The notes beneath the pieces were generated by a model. The model saw nothing but the letters and a program-made list of their open reading frames with translations. It was not told where the DNA came from and did no database searches. The position numbers were made by a program, and so were the translations under genes. Shown one piece after another: positions 43,182 to 51,749 of a stretch of 64,000 nt of DNA. Positions within the stretch are counted from its first letter, which is position 1. The number at the start of each line of letters is the position of its first letter. Origin of the DNA: Kitasatospora sp. NBC_01250 (GTDB taxonomy: Bacteria; Actinomycetota; Actinomycetes; Streptomycetales; Streptomycetaceae); assembly GCF_036226465.1 (NCBI RefSeq), contig NZ_CP108476.1, forward strand, positions 7,316,001 through 7,380,000, written 5' to 3'.

Positions 43182-43841
43182 CTAGGCGGAGCGGCGGTGG
43201 CGTCCGGCCGTCGTGGCCGGGGCTGATATGGAGTCAGCGATCGCGCTGGCGAGGTCGACTGACGGTCCGTCGGCCTGGAAGACCGCCCAGACCACCTTGC
43301 CGGAGCCGGAGGCCAGCGGGTGCCAGCCCCAGGAGTGGCTGAAGGAGTCCACCAGGTGCAGCCCGCGCCCCGACTCGGCGACGAAGTCCGCCTCCCGGGT
43401 GACCGGTCCGGCGATGCTCGGATCACTGACGGCACACACCAGTTGGGAACCCCGGTGGACCAGGCTGATCCGGATCGGCAGCCGTCCCTCGGCCGGCTGT
43501 CCCTCGGTGCAGCGTCCGGCGCCCGGCTGGGCCGGGATCGCGGAGAGGCCACCGGGACAGCCCTTGGCGCCCGGCAGGCTCGCCGCGGTGGGCTCGCCGA
43601 TCGCGTGCCGGAGTGCGTTGGTCACCAACTCCGAGGCCACCAGGGCCACATCGTCGAAGAGATCGCCGAGTCCCCAGCGCTGCAGAGTGGTTCTGGTGAA
43701 GTCGCGGGCAGTCTTCACCGCGTCATAGCGGGGAGCGAGGGTACACGTCACGACGTCAGGATCGACGGCCAGGGCCGCACCGGTGCCCATGAAGAGCTCC
43801 TCCCATAAGGGGGCAGACACGGCTGGACCCGGCGGGGTCAT
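43182..43841 (-). CDS. ATP-binding regulatory protein (HATPase_c, anti-sigma-like)
   Basis: 219 residues. GHKL ATPase motifs: N box ELVTNALRHA (about 69-78), G1 box AVSDPS and G2 box ESGRGLHLVDSFSHSWGW. It resembles the SpoIIAB/RsbW-type proteins that accompany XRE/DUF397 genes in Streptomyces. A cysteine/glycine-rich insert (about 85-115) lies between the N and G1 boxes. ATG at 43841 chosen; a start 45 bases downstream (MGTGAALAV) is possible. It is divergent from the XRE gene, sharing the ACGTGC array. Confidence 0.85.
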   Translation of the reverse strand: MTPPGPAVSAPLWEELFMGTGAALAVDPDVVTCTLAPRYDAVKTARDFTRTTLQRWGLGDLFDDVALVASELVTNALRHAIGEPTAASLPGAKGCPGGLSAIPAQPGAGRCTEGQPAEGRLPIRISLVHRGSQLVCAVSDPSIAGPVTREADFVAESGRGLHLVDSFSHSWGWHPLASGSGKVVWAVFQADGPSVDLASAIADSISAPATTAGRHRRSA

Positions 43842-43931
43842 GCCGGTCACCTCCGACTCGCTCGGCCGCTTCGTCCTCGCCCCGACCCGGCGTGCACGGT
43901 CGACAACGAAGCCCGCGGGGAATGTCCAGGG

Positions 43932-44080
43932 GCGTGCAACTGCACGTGCACCATCGTGCTCTGCGCTCACGGCAGATGCAAGAGTCGATTCACGTGCAGT
44001 CGCACTATTGGCATATGCAGACACCGGATGCACGTGCAGCGGAACGTGCCAATGGACGTGCTGATGGACGTGCCGATGCA
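43932..44080. promoter_or_regulatory. ACGTGC operator array between ATPase and XRE genes
   Basis: TGCACGTGCA occurs at 43941-43950 and 44029-44038. The core ACGTGC then repeats at 44032, 44044, 44056 and 44068, exactly 12 bases apart, and also stands alone at 43992. A one-mismatch core (GCGTGC) at 43932 is again 12 bases before the copy at 43944. The array lies 94-242 bases before the XRE start and close to the ATPase start on the other strand. Confidence 0.75.
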
Positions 44081-44173
44081 AAATTGATAGATCCTTCTGC
44101 CACTACAGGCACTGTGAGCGGCCAAGTGATGGCAGACTGTGCGCTGTTTTCCCGACGCGGAGGTTCCCACGGC

Positions 44174-45040
44174 ATGACCACAGTGCAGCCAGGCGGCGGA
44201 TCCATGGTGCGCCGGATCCTCCTGGGCTCCCAGCTGCGCCGACTGCGCGAGAGCCGCAACATCACGCGCGAGGACGCGGGCTACGCCATCCGCGCCTCCG
44301 AGTCCAAGATCAGTCGCATGGAGCTGGGTCGGGTCAGCTTCAAGGAGCGCGACGTCGCGGATCTGCTGAGCCTCTACGGGGTGACCGACGGGGAGGAGCG
44401 CGAGTCGCTGCTCGGCCTGGTCCGGGAGGCCAACAAGTCCGGCTGGTGGCACAGTTTCAGCGACGTGCTGCCGGGCTGGTTCCAGACCTACGTGGGCCTG
44501 GAGGAGGCCGCCTCGCTCATCCGCACCTACGAGGTGCAGTTCATCCCCGGCCTGCTGCAGTCCGAGGAGTACGCCAGGGCGGTCTTCGGGCAGAGCCGGC
44601 CAGTGCTGAGCGACGAGGAGATCGAGCGCCTGGTCGGCCTGCGGCTGCGCCGCCAGAAGCTCCTGACGGAGGGTCAGGGGCCGCGCCTGTGGGCCGTGAT
44701 CGACGAGGCGGCGCTGCGCCGTCCGGTCGGCGGCCCCAAGGTGATGCGCGGTCAGCTGCAGTACCTGATCGACGTCGCCGAGCAGCCCAACGTGGTGATC
44801 CAGGTGATGCCGTTCCGGTTCGGCGCGCACGCCGGCGAGAGCGGCGCCTTCAGCATCCTGCGCTTTCCTGAACAGGACCTGGCCGACGTGGTCTACCTGG
44901 AGCAACTGACCAGCGCGCTCTACCTGGACAAGCGCGACGACGTCGACGCCTACGTGCAGGTGATGGAGCGGCTGTGCGTGGACAGTCTCACCCCCGAGAA
45001 GACGGTCGAGCTGCTCGCCTCGATCCTCGCCGAGAACTAG
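44174..45040 (+). CDS. XRE-family regulator with DUF5753 domain (WhiJ/Scr1-like)
   Basis: 288 residues. N-terminal helix-turn-helix (LGSQLRRLRESRNITREDAGYAIRASESKISRMELG landmarks, about 13-48) and a C-terminal DUF5753 domain (WWHSFSDVLPGWFQTYVGLE, EVQFIPGLLQSEEYARAV, VIQVMPFRFGAHAG). These proteins work with DUF397 partners to control development. ATG at 44174 with GGAGG 10 bases upstream. The stop codon (TAG) is the first part of a long perfect hairpin. It probably binds the ACGTGC array upstream (inference). Confidence 0.92.
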   Translation: MTTVQPGGGSMVRRILLGSQLRRLRESRNITREDAGYAIRASESKISRMELGRVSFKERDVADLLSLYGVTDGEERESLLGLVREANKSGWWHSFSDVLPGWFQTYVGLEEAASLIRTYEVQFIPGLLQSEEYARAVFGQSRPVLSDEEIERLVGLRLRRQKLLTEGQGPRLWAVIDEAALRRPVGGPKVMRGQLQYLIDVAEQPNVVIQVMPFRFGAHAGESGAFSILRFPEQDLADVVYLEQLTSALYLDKRDDVDAYVQVMERLCVDSLTPEKTVELLASILAEN

Positions 45041-45100
45041 TGCCGCGTCAGGCAACCTTCGCCCCGTCGCGACGGGCAAAGGCTGCCTGACGCGGCACTA
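45038..45100. terminator. Perfect 17-bp palindromic element at the XRE stop
   Basis: TAGTGCCGCGTCAGGCA (45038-45054) pairs perfectly with 45084-45100, and CCTT/AAGG plus CCCGTC/GACGGG extend the stem inside. The first three bases are the XRE stop codon. It is a very stable hairpin, acting at least as a terminator. Confidence 0.75.
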
Positions 45101-45149
45101 GGGTCCGTCTGACAAGCCCCGGGGCCTGTCCGGCCGCTCCTGCCGGGCG

Positions 45150-45797
45150 CTACTCCGAGGCCTCGTGCGGCTGCCAGTGCGGCTGCGCGGGTGCCTGCGG
45201 CTGCGGCGGGCAGCCCAGCTCCCAGGCCAGCGAGTAGCGGGCGAACAGGGCGGCCCGGATCGGCGGCAGCGGGGTCTGCGCCCCGGGCAGCAGGACGCCG
45301 ATGCAGCCGCCCATCAACGCGCTGCGCAGGACGGCGTGTTCGGCGATCGGATCGCCCGCCCCCCAGTCCGCCAGCACCTCGCGCAGGATGGTGCCCAGCT
45401 GCTGCTGCTCGGGGTCCTGCACGAAGCCGCCGATGTCCGGGTCGAGGATCAGCGCCAGGTGCGAGCGCATCACCCGCGGGTGGTTCAGGGCGAGGTGGAG
45501 CACCGCGTCGATCGCCGTGGCCAGCCGGTGCTGCGGTGAGGCGCCGGACGGCAGTGCCTCCAGCGCGGCGGCCAGCTCCAGGTGCATCAGGCGGTGGGTG
45601 GCCGACTGCATCAGGAGTCGTTTGCCGTCGAAGTAGTACGACACCAGGCCGCGGGCGAGCCCGGCCCGCTCGGCGATGTCGGCCAGCGTGGTGGCGGCGT
45701 ATCCGTGCTGGTCGACCAGTTCCACGGTGGCTCGCATCAGCCGTCGCCGGGAGCGCAGCCGCATCTCCTCGTTGACCGATTCCCCGCGAGGTGCCAT
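45150..45797 (-). CDS. TetR family transcriptional regulator
   Basis: 215 residues. DNA-binding domain: RRRLMRATVELVDQHGYAAT, then TLADIAERAGLARGLVSYYFDGK (about 17-60). The C-terminal helical domain ends in a Gln/Pro/His-rich tail (PPQPQAPAQPHWQPHE). ATG at 45797. The nearest gene on its strand is the MFS exporter beginning 1.8 kb away, so the target is not clear; it probably regulates itself. Confidence 0.87.
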   Translation of the reverse strand: MAPRGESVNEEMRLRSRRRLMRATVELVDQHGYAATTLADIAERAGLARGLVSYYFDGKRLLMQSATHRLMHLELAAALEALPSGASPQHRLATAIDAVLHLALNHPRVMRSHLALILDPDIGGFVQDPEQQQLGTILREVLADWGAGDPIAEHAVLRSALMGGCIGVLLPGAQTPLPPIRAALFARYSLAWELGCPPQPQAPAQPHWQPHEASE

Positions 45798-46043
45798 CGT
45801 GTCAGCTCCGTACTTTGGTTGGCTCTCGGTCAATATACGTGGCCAGGAGCGGCCCAGGCATACGTCCGAGGCGAAGGCGGACGTCGGCCGGGGTACGGAA
45901 ACCCAGGTGCGGGTCTCACCAGAACGGGGGACTGGTGAGACCGGCACCACCGCGCGGCGAGGGCTCGGCGCGCGGTGGCTGGTCAGCAGGCTGCCGACCG
46001 GTGGAGACCGGTCGGCAGCCGCCGCATGTCCAGGTCTTGGTGA

Positions 46044-47582
46044 TCAGACCTTCTCGGTCAGCGTCCGGCCAGCGCCCGCCTCGGCGTTGACCCGACCGTA
46101 ATCGTAGTCCGGCACGGCGGGCGGGGTGACGGTGCGTCGGCGGTCCAGCACCGCGCCGCTCGCGGTGACCACCAGGCTGATCAGTGCGACCCCGGTGACC
46201 AGCAGCAATCCCGGTCGGTAGCCGTCCAGTTGGGCCTGCGGGCTGGTCCCGCCGTGGCTGCCCGCGGTGATCACCGCGGTGGTGACGGCCAGCACCAGCG
46301 CGTTGCCGATCTGCATGGCGGTGTTGACCAGGCCGGAGGCCAGCCCCTGCTCCTCGTCGGCCACGCCGTTGGTGGCGGCGATGTTGGCGGAGGGGTAGAA
46401 GAGCGCGAAGCCGATGCCCAGCAGCACCATGGTCGGCAGCACCAGGGCGGCGAAGGTGCTGTGGGTGTCCAGCCGCAGGAAGAGCGCGTAGCCGATCACC
46501 ATCGCCAGGCTGCCGAGCGGCAGCAGCCGGCCGGTGCCGTAGCGGTCCACGATGGCGCCCATCCTGGTGGAGGAGAGGGCGACCAGCGCGCCGGCCGGCA
46601 GCAGTGCGAAGCCCATCTCCAGAGCCGACCAGCCGAGCAGTCGCTGCAGGTAGAGCGCCACGATGAACTGGAAGCCCGCGTAGGAGCCCATCAGCACGAA
46701 GGCCGCCACATTGGCCCGTGCGACGTTGCCGTTGCGGAAGATCCCGAGCCGTACCAGCGGGTGCGCGGCGCGCTGCTCGATCAGCAGGAAGGCCGCGCCG
46801 AGCACGACCACCGCGAGCAGCGAGCCGATGGTGCGCAGGCTCGCCCAGCCGGCCCCCTGGGCCTCGGTGACGGTGAAGACCAGCAGCAGCAGCGAAGCGG
46901 TGCCGGTGATCGCGCCGGCCACGTCGTAGCCGCCCTCGGAGCGCTCGTGCGGGTGCTTGGGCAGCAGCTTCAGCGCGAACACCAGCGCGATCAGTGCGAC
47001 CGGGACGGGCATCAGGAAGGTCCAGCGCCAGCCCACCGAGGTGAGCAGGCCGCTGATCACCAGGCCGAGCGAGTAGCCGCTGGCCCCGCAGGTGGTGAAG
47101 ATCGACAGCGCCTTGTTGCGGGCCGGGCCCTCGGGGAAGGTGGTGGTGATGATCGACAGGGCGGCGGGCGCGGTGAACGCGGCGCTGGCGCCCTTAAGGA
47201 AGCGGGCGGCGATCAGCAGCCCGCCGTCGCTGACCACGCCGCCCAGCAGCGAGGCGGCGGCGAAGACCGCGAGCGCGATCAGGAAGACCCGGCGGCGGCC
47301 CAGCAGGTCGGCGGCCCGGCCGCCGAGCAGCAACAGACCGCCGTAGCCCAGCACGTAGCCGGAGACCACCCACTGCAGTGCCGACGTGGAGAGCTTGAGG
47401 CTGGAGCCGATGGACGGCAGGGCGACGCCGACCATCGAGACGTCCAGGGCGTCCAGGAAGAGGGCGGCACAGAGAACGATCAGGGCGCCCCAGAGCTGGG
47501 GGCTCCATTGGAGCTGGTCGGACGGACGGTCAGATGTCTGGACAGTGCTGGCTGTTGGCGCACGGTGGCCTGCGGAGGTCAT
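46044..47582 (-). CDS. MFS drug-efflux transporter (DHA2, 14-helix type)
   Basis: 512 residues with 14 predicted membrane helices. Motif A is in GRAADLLGRRRVFLI, motif C-like in GASGYSLGLVISGLL, and the first helix contains LDALDVSMVGVALPSI, typical of proton antiporters of the EmrB/QacA type. It would export a hydrophobic toxic compound. ATG at 47582; ten residues upstream are possible but not needed. The divergent MarR gene, 87 bases away, is the likely repressor. Confidence 0.9.
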   Translation of the reverse strand: MTSAGHRAPTASTVQTSDRPSDQLQWSPQLWGALIVLCAALFLDALDVSMVGVALPSIGSSLKLSTSALQWVVSGYVLGYGGLLLLGGRAADLLGRRRVFLIALAVFAAASLLGGVVSDGGLLIAARFLKGASAAFTAPAALSIITTTFPEGPARNKALSIFTTCGASGYSLGLVISGLLTSVGWRWTFLMPVPVALIALVFALKLLPKHPHERSEGGYDVAGAITGTASLLLLVFTVTEAQGAGWASLRTIGSLLAVVVLGAAFLLIEQRAAHPLVRLGIFRNGNVARANVAAFVLMGSYAGFQFIVALYLQRLLGWSALEMGFALLPAGALVALSSTRMGAIVDRYGTGRLLPLGSLAMVIGYALFLRLDTHSTFAALVLPTMVLLGIGFALFYPSANIAATNGVADEEQGLASGLVNTAMQIGNALVLAVTTAVITAGSHGGTSPQAQLDGYRPGLLLVTGVALISLVVTASGAVLDRRRTVTPPAVPDYDYGRVNAEAGAGRTLTEKV

Positions 47583-47594
47583 GGCCCAAACAGT

Positions 47595-47664
47595 ACATGC
47601 ATGTGCATTCAATGCAAGTAAATATAATGTGAACTCATATAGTGCTCATGCATGTGGTAGCATG
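47595..47664. promoter_or_regulatory. MFS/MarR divergent operator with ATGCATGT palindromes
   Basis: ACATGCATGT (47595-47604, a perfect palindrome), the adjoining TGCATTCAATGCA (47604-47616, palindromic) and CATGCATG (47647-47654) lie within the 87-base gap. The AT-rich stretch between them (AAATATAATGTG) could hold a -10 box. These are fitting sites for the MarR protein. Confidence 0.6.
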
Positions 47665-47669
47665 CGGGT

Positions 47670-48077
47670 GTGTCAGTACAAGACCTGGCCGAGACGGCCG
47701 CCCTGGTCTCCGAGTGGCGTGACCTGCTGGCCCGTCATGCGGCGACAGCCTGTGCCCTGGACCGTGAGCTGGGCGAGCACTTCGGGCTCTGCATGAGCGA
47801 CTTCGAGGTGCTGGAGCGCCTGGCCGAGGCCGCCGACCTGCTGCGGGTGCAGGAGCTGGCCGAGAAGGTCCATCTGAGCCAGAGTGCGCTCTCCCGCCTC
47901 ATCGGCCGCCTGGAGAAGGCCGGCCTGGTCGAGCGGACCATGTGCGACCTGGACCGGCGCGGCATCTACGTCCGGCTCGCGCCGCTGGGCCAGGAGCGCT
48001 ACGAGGCGGCCCGGCCGCTGCACCGCGAGGTGCTGGAGCGGATGCTGCTCAAGCGCCAACAGCCCAGCTGCGGCTGA
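47670..48077 (+). CDS. MarR family regulator of the efflux pump
   Basis: 135 residues from a GTG start. Winged helix: LRVQELAEKVHLSQSALSRLIGRLEKAGLVER, with the wing CDLDRRGIYVRL (about 58-105). Cysteines at about 28, 41 and 91 could make it redox-responsive. Divergent from an MFS exporter across palindromic repeats, the standard arrangement for MarR-controlled efflux. Confidence 0.9.
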   Translation: MSVQDLAETAALVSEWRDLLARHAATACALDRELGEHFGLCMSDFEVLERLAEAADLLRVQELAEKVHLSQSALSRLIGRLEKAGLVERTMCDLDRRGIYVRLAPLGQERYEAARPLHREVLERMLLKRQQPSCG

Positions 48078-48145
48078 CTCCCGAGCCGCGCCGACCGCTG
48101 CTCCGCCACCTCCCGATCCGTACGAAGCCGCCCCGGTGGCGCGCC

Positions 48146-49108
48146 TCAGTGCAGCGCGCTGAGGCCCGGCAGCACCGCGAGCAGCAGCACGCTGCCCGGC
48201 GCCGCGAGTGCCGCCGCGGTCAGCCGCAGCCGGGTGAGCACGGGCAGCCGCGGCCGGCCGGCCAGCAGCCGGTCCACCCGGCGCGGCGCCTGGGCCAGCT
48301 GACCGGGGACCGGGCCGCCGGGGCAGGACGCGAAGACGCCGCGCCCCGCATTGATCTCGACCATCGCGTGCGCCGTGATCAGTCGCCCGTGCCGGCGGGC
48401 GGCCCGGTCGTCCGCGGCCAGCTCCACCAACTCGCCCACCTGGTCCCGGAACGCGCTGAACACCCCGACCCCGGGGAAGCCCGCCGCGAGCGCCTGCGCG
48501 CACTGCGCCAGCCAGTGGTGCCGGGCCCGGACGTGGCTGCGCTCGTGGCTCAGCACCGCCGCCAGCTCCCGGTCGGTCAGCCGGCTCAGCGCCCCGGTGG
48601 TGACCACCAGGCGGGACTGCGGTCCGGGCAGCGACCAGGCCTGCGGCTGGACGTTCTCCAGCACTACCAGGCGCTCGCGGCGGGCCGGAAGATCTCCGGC
48701 GGCGGCCGGCAACTCGGGTGCGCGGGTCGCGAGTTCGGCGTGCCGGTGGCCGCGCTCGGCGCGCGCCGAGCGGATCTCACGGGCCAGCGAGAGCGCGGTG
48801 CGCAGCCCGCCCAGCGCCAGCAGCGCCGCGCAGAACCGGCCCCAGCCTTCGGCCTCGCCCAGTCCGTACGCCGCCTCCACGCCGCGCGGCGCCCCGGCGA
48901 AGAGCAGGGTGCGCACCTCGGGCAGCGCGGCCGAGACGGCCAGCAGCAGGCTCAGCAGGCAGCAGAGCAGGACGGCGATCACCAGGCACTGCCACACCAG
49001 CAGCGCGAGCACCGGTTCACGCTCGGCCCAGCCGGCCCGGGTCAGCAGGAGTGGCCCGGCGGTGGCGAGCAGCACGCCGAGCAGCAGCAGGCCGAGCAGG
49101 GCCGTCAT
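48146..49108 (-). CDS. M56 family membrane metallopeptidase (BlaR1/HtpX-like)
   Basis: 320 residues with membrane helices at about 3-22, 35-58, 92-110 and near the C-terminus. The zinc-binding HExxH motif is HERSH (188-192) in LAAVLSHERSHVRARHHWLA, with the third ligand probably in ELAADDRAARRHG. It resembles the protease part of BlaR1. In Streptomyces such genes usually sit beside a BlaI-type repressor; none is present here. ATG at 49108. Confidence 0.85.
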   Translation of the reverse strand: MTALLGLLLLGVLLATAGPLLLTRAGWAEREPVLALLVWQCLVIAVLLCCLLSLLLAVSAALPEVRTLLFAGAPRGVEAAYGLGEAEGWGRFCAALLALGGLRTALSLAREIRSARAERGHRHAELATRAPELPAAAGDLPARRERLVVLENVQPQAWSLPGPQSRLVVTTGALSRLTDRELAAVLSHERSHVRARHHWLAQCAQALAAGFPGVGVFSAFRDQVGELVELAADDRAARRHGRLITAHAMVEINAGRGVFASCPGGPVPGQLAQAPRRVDRLLAGRPRLPVLTRLRLTAAALAAPGSVLLLAVLPGLSALH

Positions 49109-49277
49109 GGCAGTGGGTCCCCCCAGATGAAGGTGTGACCGGACACTGCGGCTCAATCTAGGCGCTCGGTGGACGGCGTGGAACGGCCGCTCCCCGGCAG
49201 TGACCAACGCCACGCGGGCGTACTGGTGAACGCCGGGCAACGCCGCCGGGTTCCCGCGCGGAGCAAGATTTCGGGCG

Positions 49278-49332
49278 CTCGCCGAGCACTCGCCGAGCAC
49301 TCTCCAGGCGCTCGCCGAGCACTCGTCGGGTA
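49278..49332. repeat. 11-bp tandem repeat (5 units)
   Basis: Five 11-base units: CTCGCCGAGCA, CTCGCCGAGCA, CTCTCCAGGCG, CTCGCCGAGCA and CTCGTCGGGTA. It ends one base before the stop codon end of the minus-strand DUF5134 gene, so it forms the start of its 3' untranslated region. Confidence 0.75.
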
Positions 49333-49333
49333 C

Positions 49334-49903
49334 TCAGAGCACCAGCAGCATCGCGAACATGCCCACGCCCATCGCGAGCCGGCAGGCCTGGGGCAGCGGG
49401 CCGCCGAGCACCACCCGCCCCGTCGTTCCGGTGGCGCCCGGCCGGACCGGCACCGTCAGCAGCCGGCTGCCCGCCCAGAGCGCGTAACAGCCGAAGTAGA
49501 CCAGCAGCAGCCCGGTGACCGCGGGTCGGCCCATCGGCATCACCATCCCCGCGTGCTGCTGCGGTGCGCCGCCCATCGCCAGTGCCATGTAGGCCATCGC
49601 CGCCGCGCCGACCGCGTGGTGCAGTCGGTGGGCCCGCCGTCCGCCCGCCCCGCGGCCCGCCGCCGCGCCGAGCGAGCCCGCGCAGAGCAGGCCGAAGAGC
49701 GCGACCCAGAGCGCGGCCGGCAGCCGGTCGCCGAGCGCGATCATCGCGGCGGTGCCCAGGCCCATCGCGGCCTCCACCGCGTCCGAGCCGCGCCCGCCGC
49801 CAGGCGCGGTGCGGGGGGTGAGGTGCAGCCGGATCAGACAGATCCCGCCGGTGCCGGCGGTCAGCAGCGCCAGCAGCCAGCTGAGCACAGCCGGTCCGTA
49901 CAT
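49334..49903 (-). CDS. DUF5134-like integral membrane protein
   Basis: 189 residues with about five hydrophobic helices. The His/Met-rich stretches HRLHHAVGAAAMAYMALAMGG and QQHAGMVMPMG could bind copper or haem, as in several DUF5134-type proteins linked to copper genes. ATG at 49903 with GGAGG 6 bases upstream. The M56 peptidase gene follows on the same strand after about 225 bases. Function unknown. Confidence 0.7.
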   Translation of the reverse strand: MYGPAVLSWLLALLTAGTGGICLIRLHLTPRTAPGGGRGSDAVEAAMGLGTAAMIALGDRLPAALWVALFGLLCAGSLGAAAGRGAGGRRAHRLHHAVGAAAMAYMALAMGGAPQQHAGMVMPMGRPAVTGLLLVYFGCYALWAGSRLLTVPVRPGATGTTGRVVLGGPLPQACRLAMGVGMFAMLLVL

Positions 49904-50351
49904 GCCTCCCCCTCCGTCCCCGCCGCGTGCGCGCGCCAAGCGGAACGGGGGTACCGACCACGATCACCCACGGCCACGGGTGCGGAGCAGGGCGTGCACA
50001 GGGGCGCACTGAGGTGCGCCGGTGGCACTGGGTGGAGCCGCGCGCCGGGGGCGGGGCCGGGCAGGTCGGCGGGGCGGGCCGACGGTCGGACCCGGGCGGT
50101 CGGCACGGCCGACTGGACCTGTGCGCTGGCGATCGCGTCACAGGAGCGGAGAGAGTCGTTCCGGTCGGGCGCCCGCCCCCGGCGGGCCAATCCGGGCGTC
50201 CGGCCTGGGCGTTCAGCGGCCCGTCACCGGAAGGAAATCGGGCATCTACCCCATCGAGTGGAGATTCTCTCATCGAACCCCCCTTGAACAGGAGAACCTT
50301 TCGTCCTTATCGTGTCCTTGATTCAATAACTTCTGTCGAAGCAGGTCCCCG
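49904..50351. promoter_or_regulatory. Upstream region of the DUF6421 operon
   Basis: 448 bases between divergent genes. A weak promoter-like pair, TTGAAC (50284-50289) and TATCGT (50308-50313) with an 18-base spacer, lies about 40 bases before the first gene. Nothing else is recognised. Confidence 0.35.
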
Positions 50352-51749
50352 ATGCAGAATCTCTCGTCGAAGCTCGCGGTGGCGGCCGACCGTCCGGCGG
50401 CGCCCCTCTCCGACCACCCCGCCTGGCAGCGGCTGAAGCAGACCGTCGAGGAGCTGCGCCCGCTGCAGTCCAAGGACGGCTCGATCGACCTGGCCGCGGT
50501 CCAGCGGCAGACCGTCGACCCGCTGCTGGCCACCGTGCTCGACGCGATCGCGGAGCTGGCACCGCTCTTCCCGCACGACGCGGCCTACCTGGAGGCCGTC
50601 CAGGCCGACCTGCGCAAGTGGGCCGACACCGGCTACCGCGAGCCCGACTTCCTGGACTCGCTGCTCGCCTTCCAGCCCGCCGCCGAGCGGGTGGACGGCC
50701 TGCAGCACCTGGTCGTGTTCCCGATGTACACCCAGAACGGCAACCCGGACCGCAACCTGGAGGCCGTCCTCCTCGAGGTGGTCTGGCCCGACTGGCTGGC
50801 CGAGCTGGAGCGCACCCGCTTCGACAACCCGATGTTCGTGCCGATCACCTTCGTCGACTTCACGGCGGGCTACGACACGAACTCCGCGGTGCTCTTCCCG
50901 GAGACCGTGGCCGTCCGCAAGGCCCCCGAGCGGTTCACCTGGGGCGGCATCTTCTGCGACCGCGAGGCCGCCCGGTTCCGCGCCGTGTCCACCTCGGCCG
51001 TGCGGCTGCTCGGCCTGGACATCCCCGCCGACGCCGCCGAGCTGATCGCCGACCAGGCCCGCTCGCAGCAGACCTTCGTCCTGTGGGACCTGGTGCACGA
51101 CCGCACCCACAGCCACGGCGACCTGCCGTTCGACCCCTTCATGATCAAGCAGCGCAGCCCGTTCTGGATGTACGGGCTGGAGGAGCTGCGCTGCGACCTG
51201 ACCGCCTTCAAGGAGGCCGTCCGGCTGGAGGCCGAGGGCTACCCGCAGGGCCGCGACGTCCAGTACGCGATCCTCTTCGACCGGATGTTCCGCTTCCCCG
51301 TCACCGGTGGCCGGGTCCGCAACTACGACGGCATGGGCGGCCAGCTGCTCTTCGCCTACCTGCACAAGCACGACGCGCTGCGCTGGCGCGACAACCGGCT
51401 GAGCATCGACTGGGACCGGGTCGCCGAGGTCACCAACGCCCTCTGCGGCGAGATCGAGGCGCTCTACCGGGCCGGCATCGACCGCCCCAAGACCGCCCAC
51501 TGGATCGCCGCCTACGAGCTGGTCTCCCGCTACCTGACCCCGCACCCGGCCTCCACCTGGGCCAAGGGCCCCGAGGCGCTGCCGCTGGACCTGGACGGCA
51601 AGGCGCTGAACAAGGCGCTGTGCGACGCCGTCCACCCCGACGAGTTCCCGCTCAGCATGTTCTACGAGGCCCTGTCGAAGAAGCTCAGCGGCGTGATCGC
51701 CGCGACCACCGGCATCACCGGTGCCGGCGTGACGGAGGTGGCCGCGTGA
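50352..51749 (+). CDS. DUF6421 family protein, function unknown
   Basis: 465 residues, soluble. Distinctive stretches include VVFPMYTQNGNPDRNLEAVL, WDLVHDRTHSHGDLPFDPFM (about 248-267), FWMYGLEELRCDLTAFKEA and YAILFDRMFRFPVTGGRVRNYDGMGG. The HDRTHSHGD histidine/aspartate cluster together with EELRCD suggests a metal site (inference). ATG start with GCAGGTCC upstream. Its stop overlaps the SDR start (GTGA), so the three-gene unit is translationally coupled. No biochemical function is known to me. Confidence 0.85.
   Translation: MQNLSSKLAVAADRPAAPLSDHPAWQRLKQTVEELRPLQSKDGSIDLAAVQRQTVDPLLATVLDAIAELAPLFPHDAAYLEAVQADLRKWADTGYREPDFLDSLLAFQPAAERVDGLQHLVVFPMYTQNGNPDRNLEAVLLEVVWPDWLAELERTRFDNPMFVPITFVDFTAGYDTNSAVLFPETVAVRKAPERFTWGGIFCDREAARFRAVSTSAVRLLGLDIPADAAELIADQARSQQTFVLWDLVHDRTHSHGDLPFDPFMIKQRSPFWMYGLEELRCDLTAFKEAVRLEAEGYPQGRDVQYAILFDRMFRFPVTGGRVRNYDGMGGQLLFAYLHKHDALRWRDNRLSIDWDRVAEVTNALCGEIEALYRAGIDRPKTAHWIAAYELVSRYLTPHPASTWAKGPEALPLDLDGKALNKALCDAVHPDEFPLSMFYEALSKKLSGVIAATTGITGAGVTEVAA

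Noticed and set aside
43932..44080. Possible CRISPR array
   Set aside because: The repeats are 6-10 bases with 6-base gaps, with no spacer-length units and no cas genes nearby.
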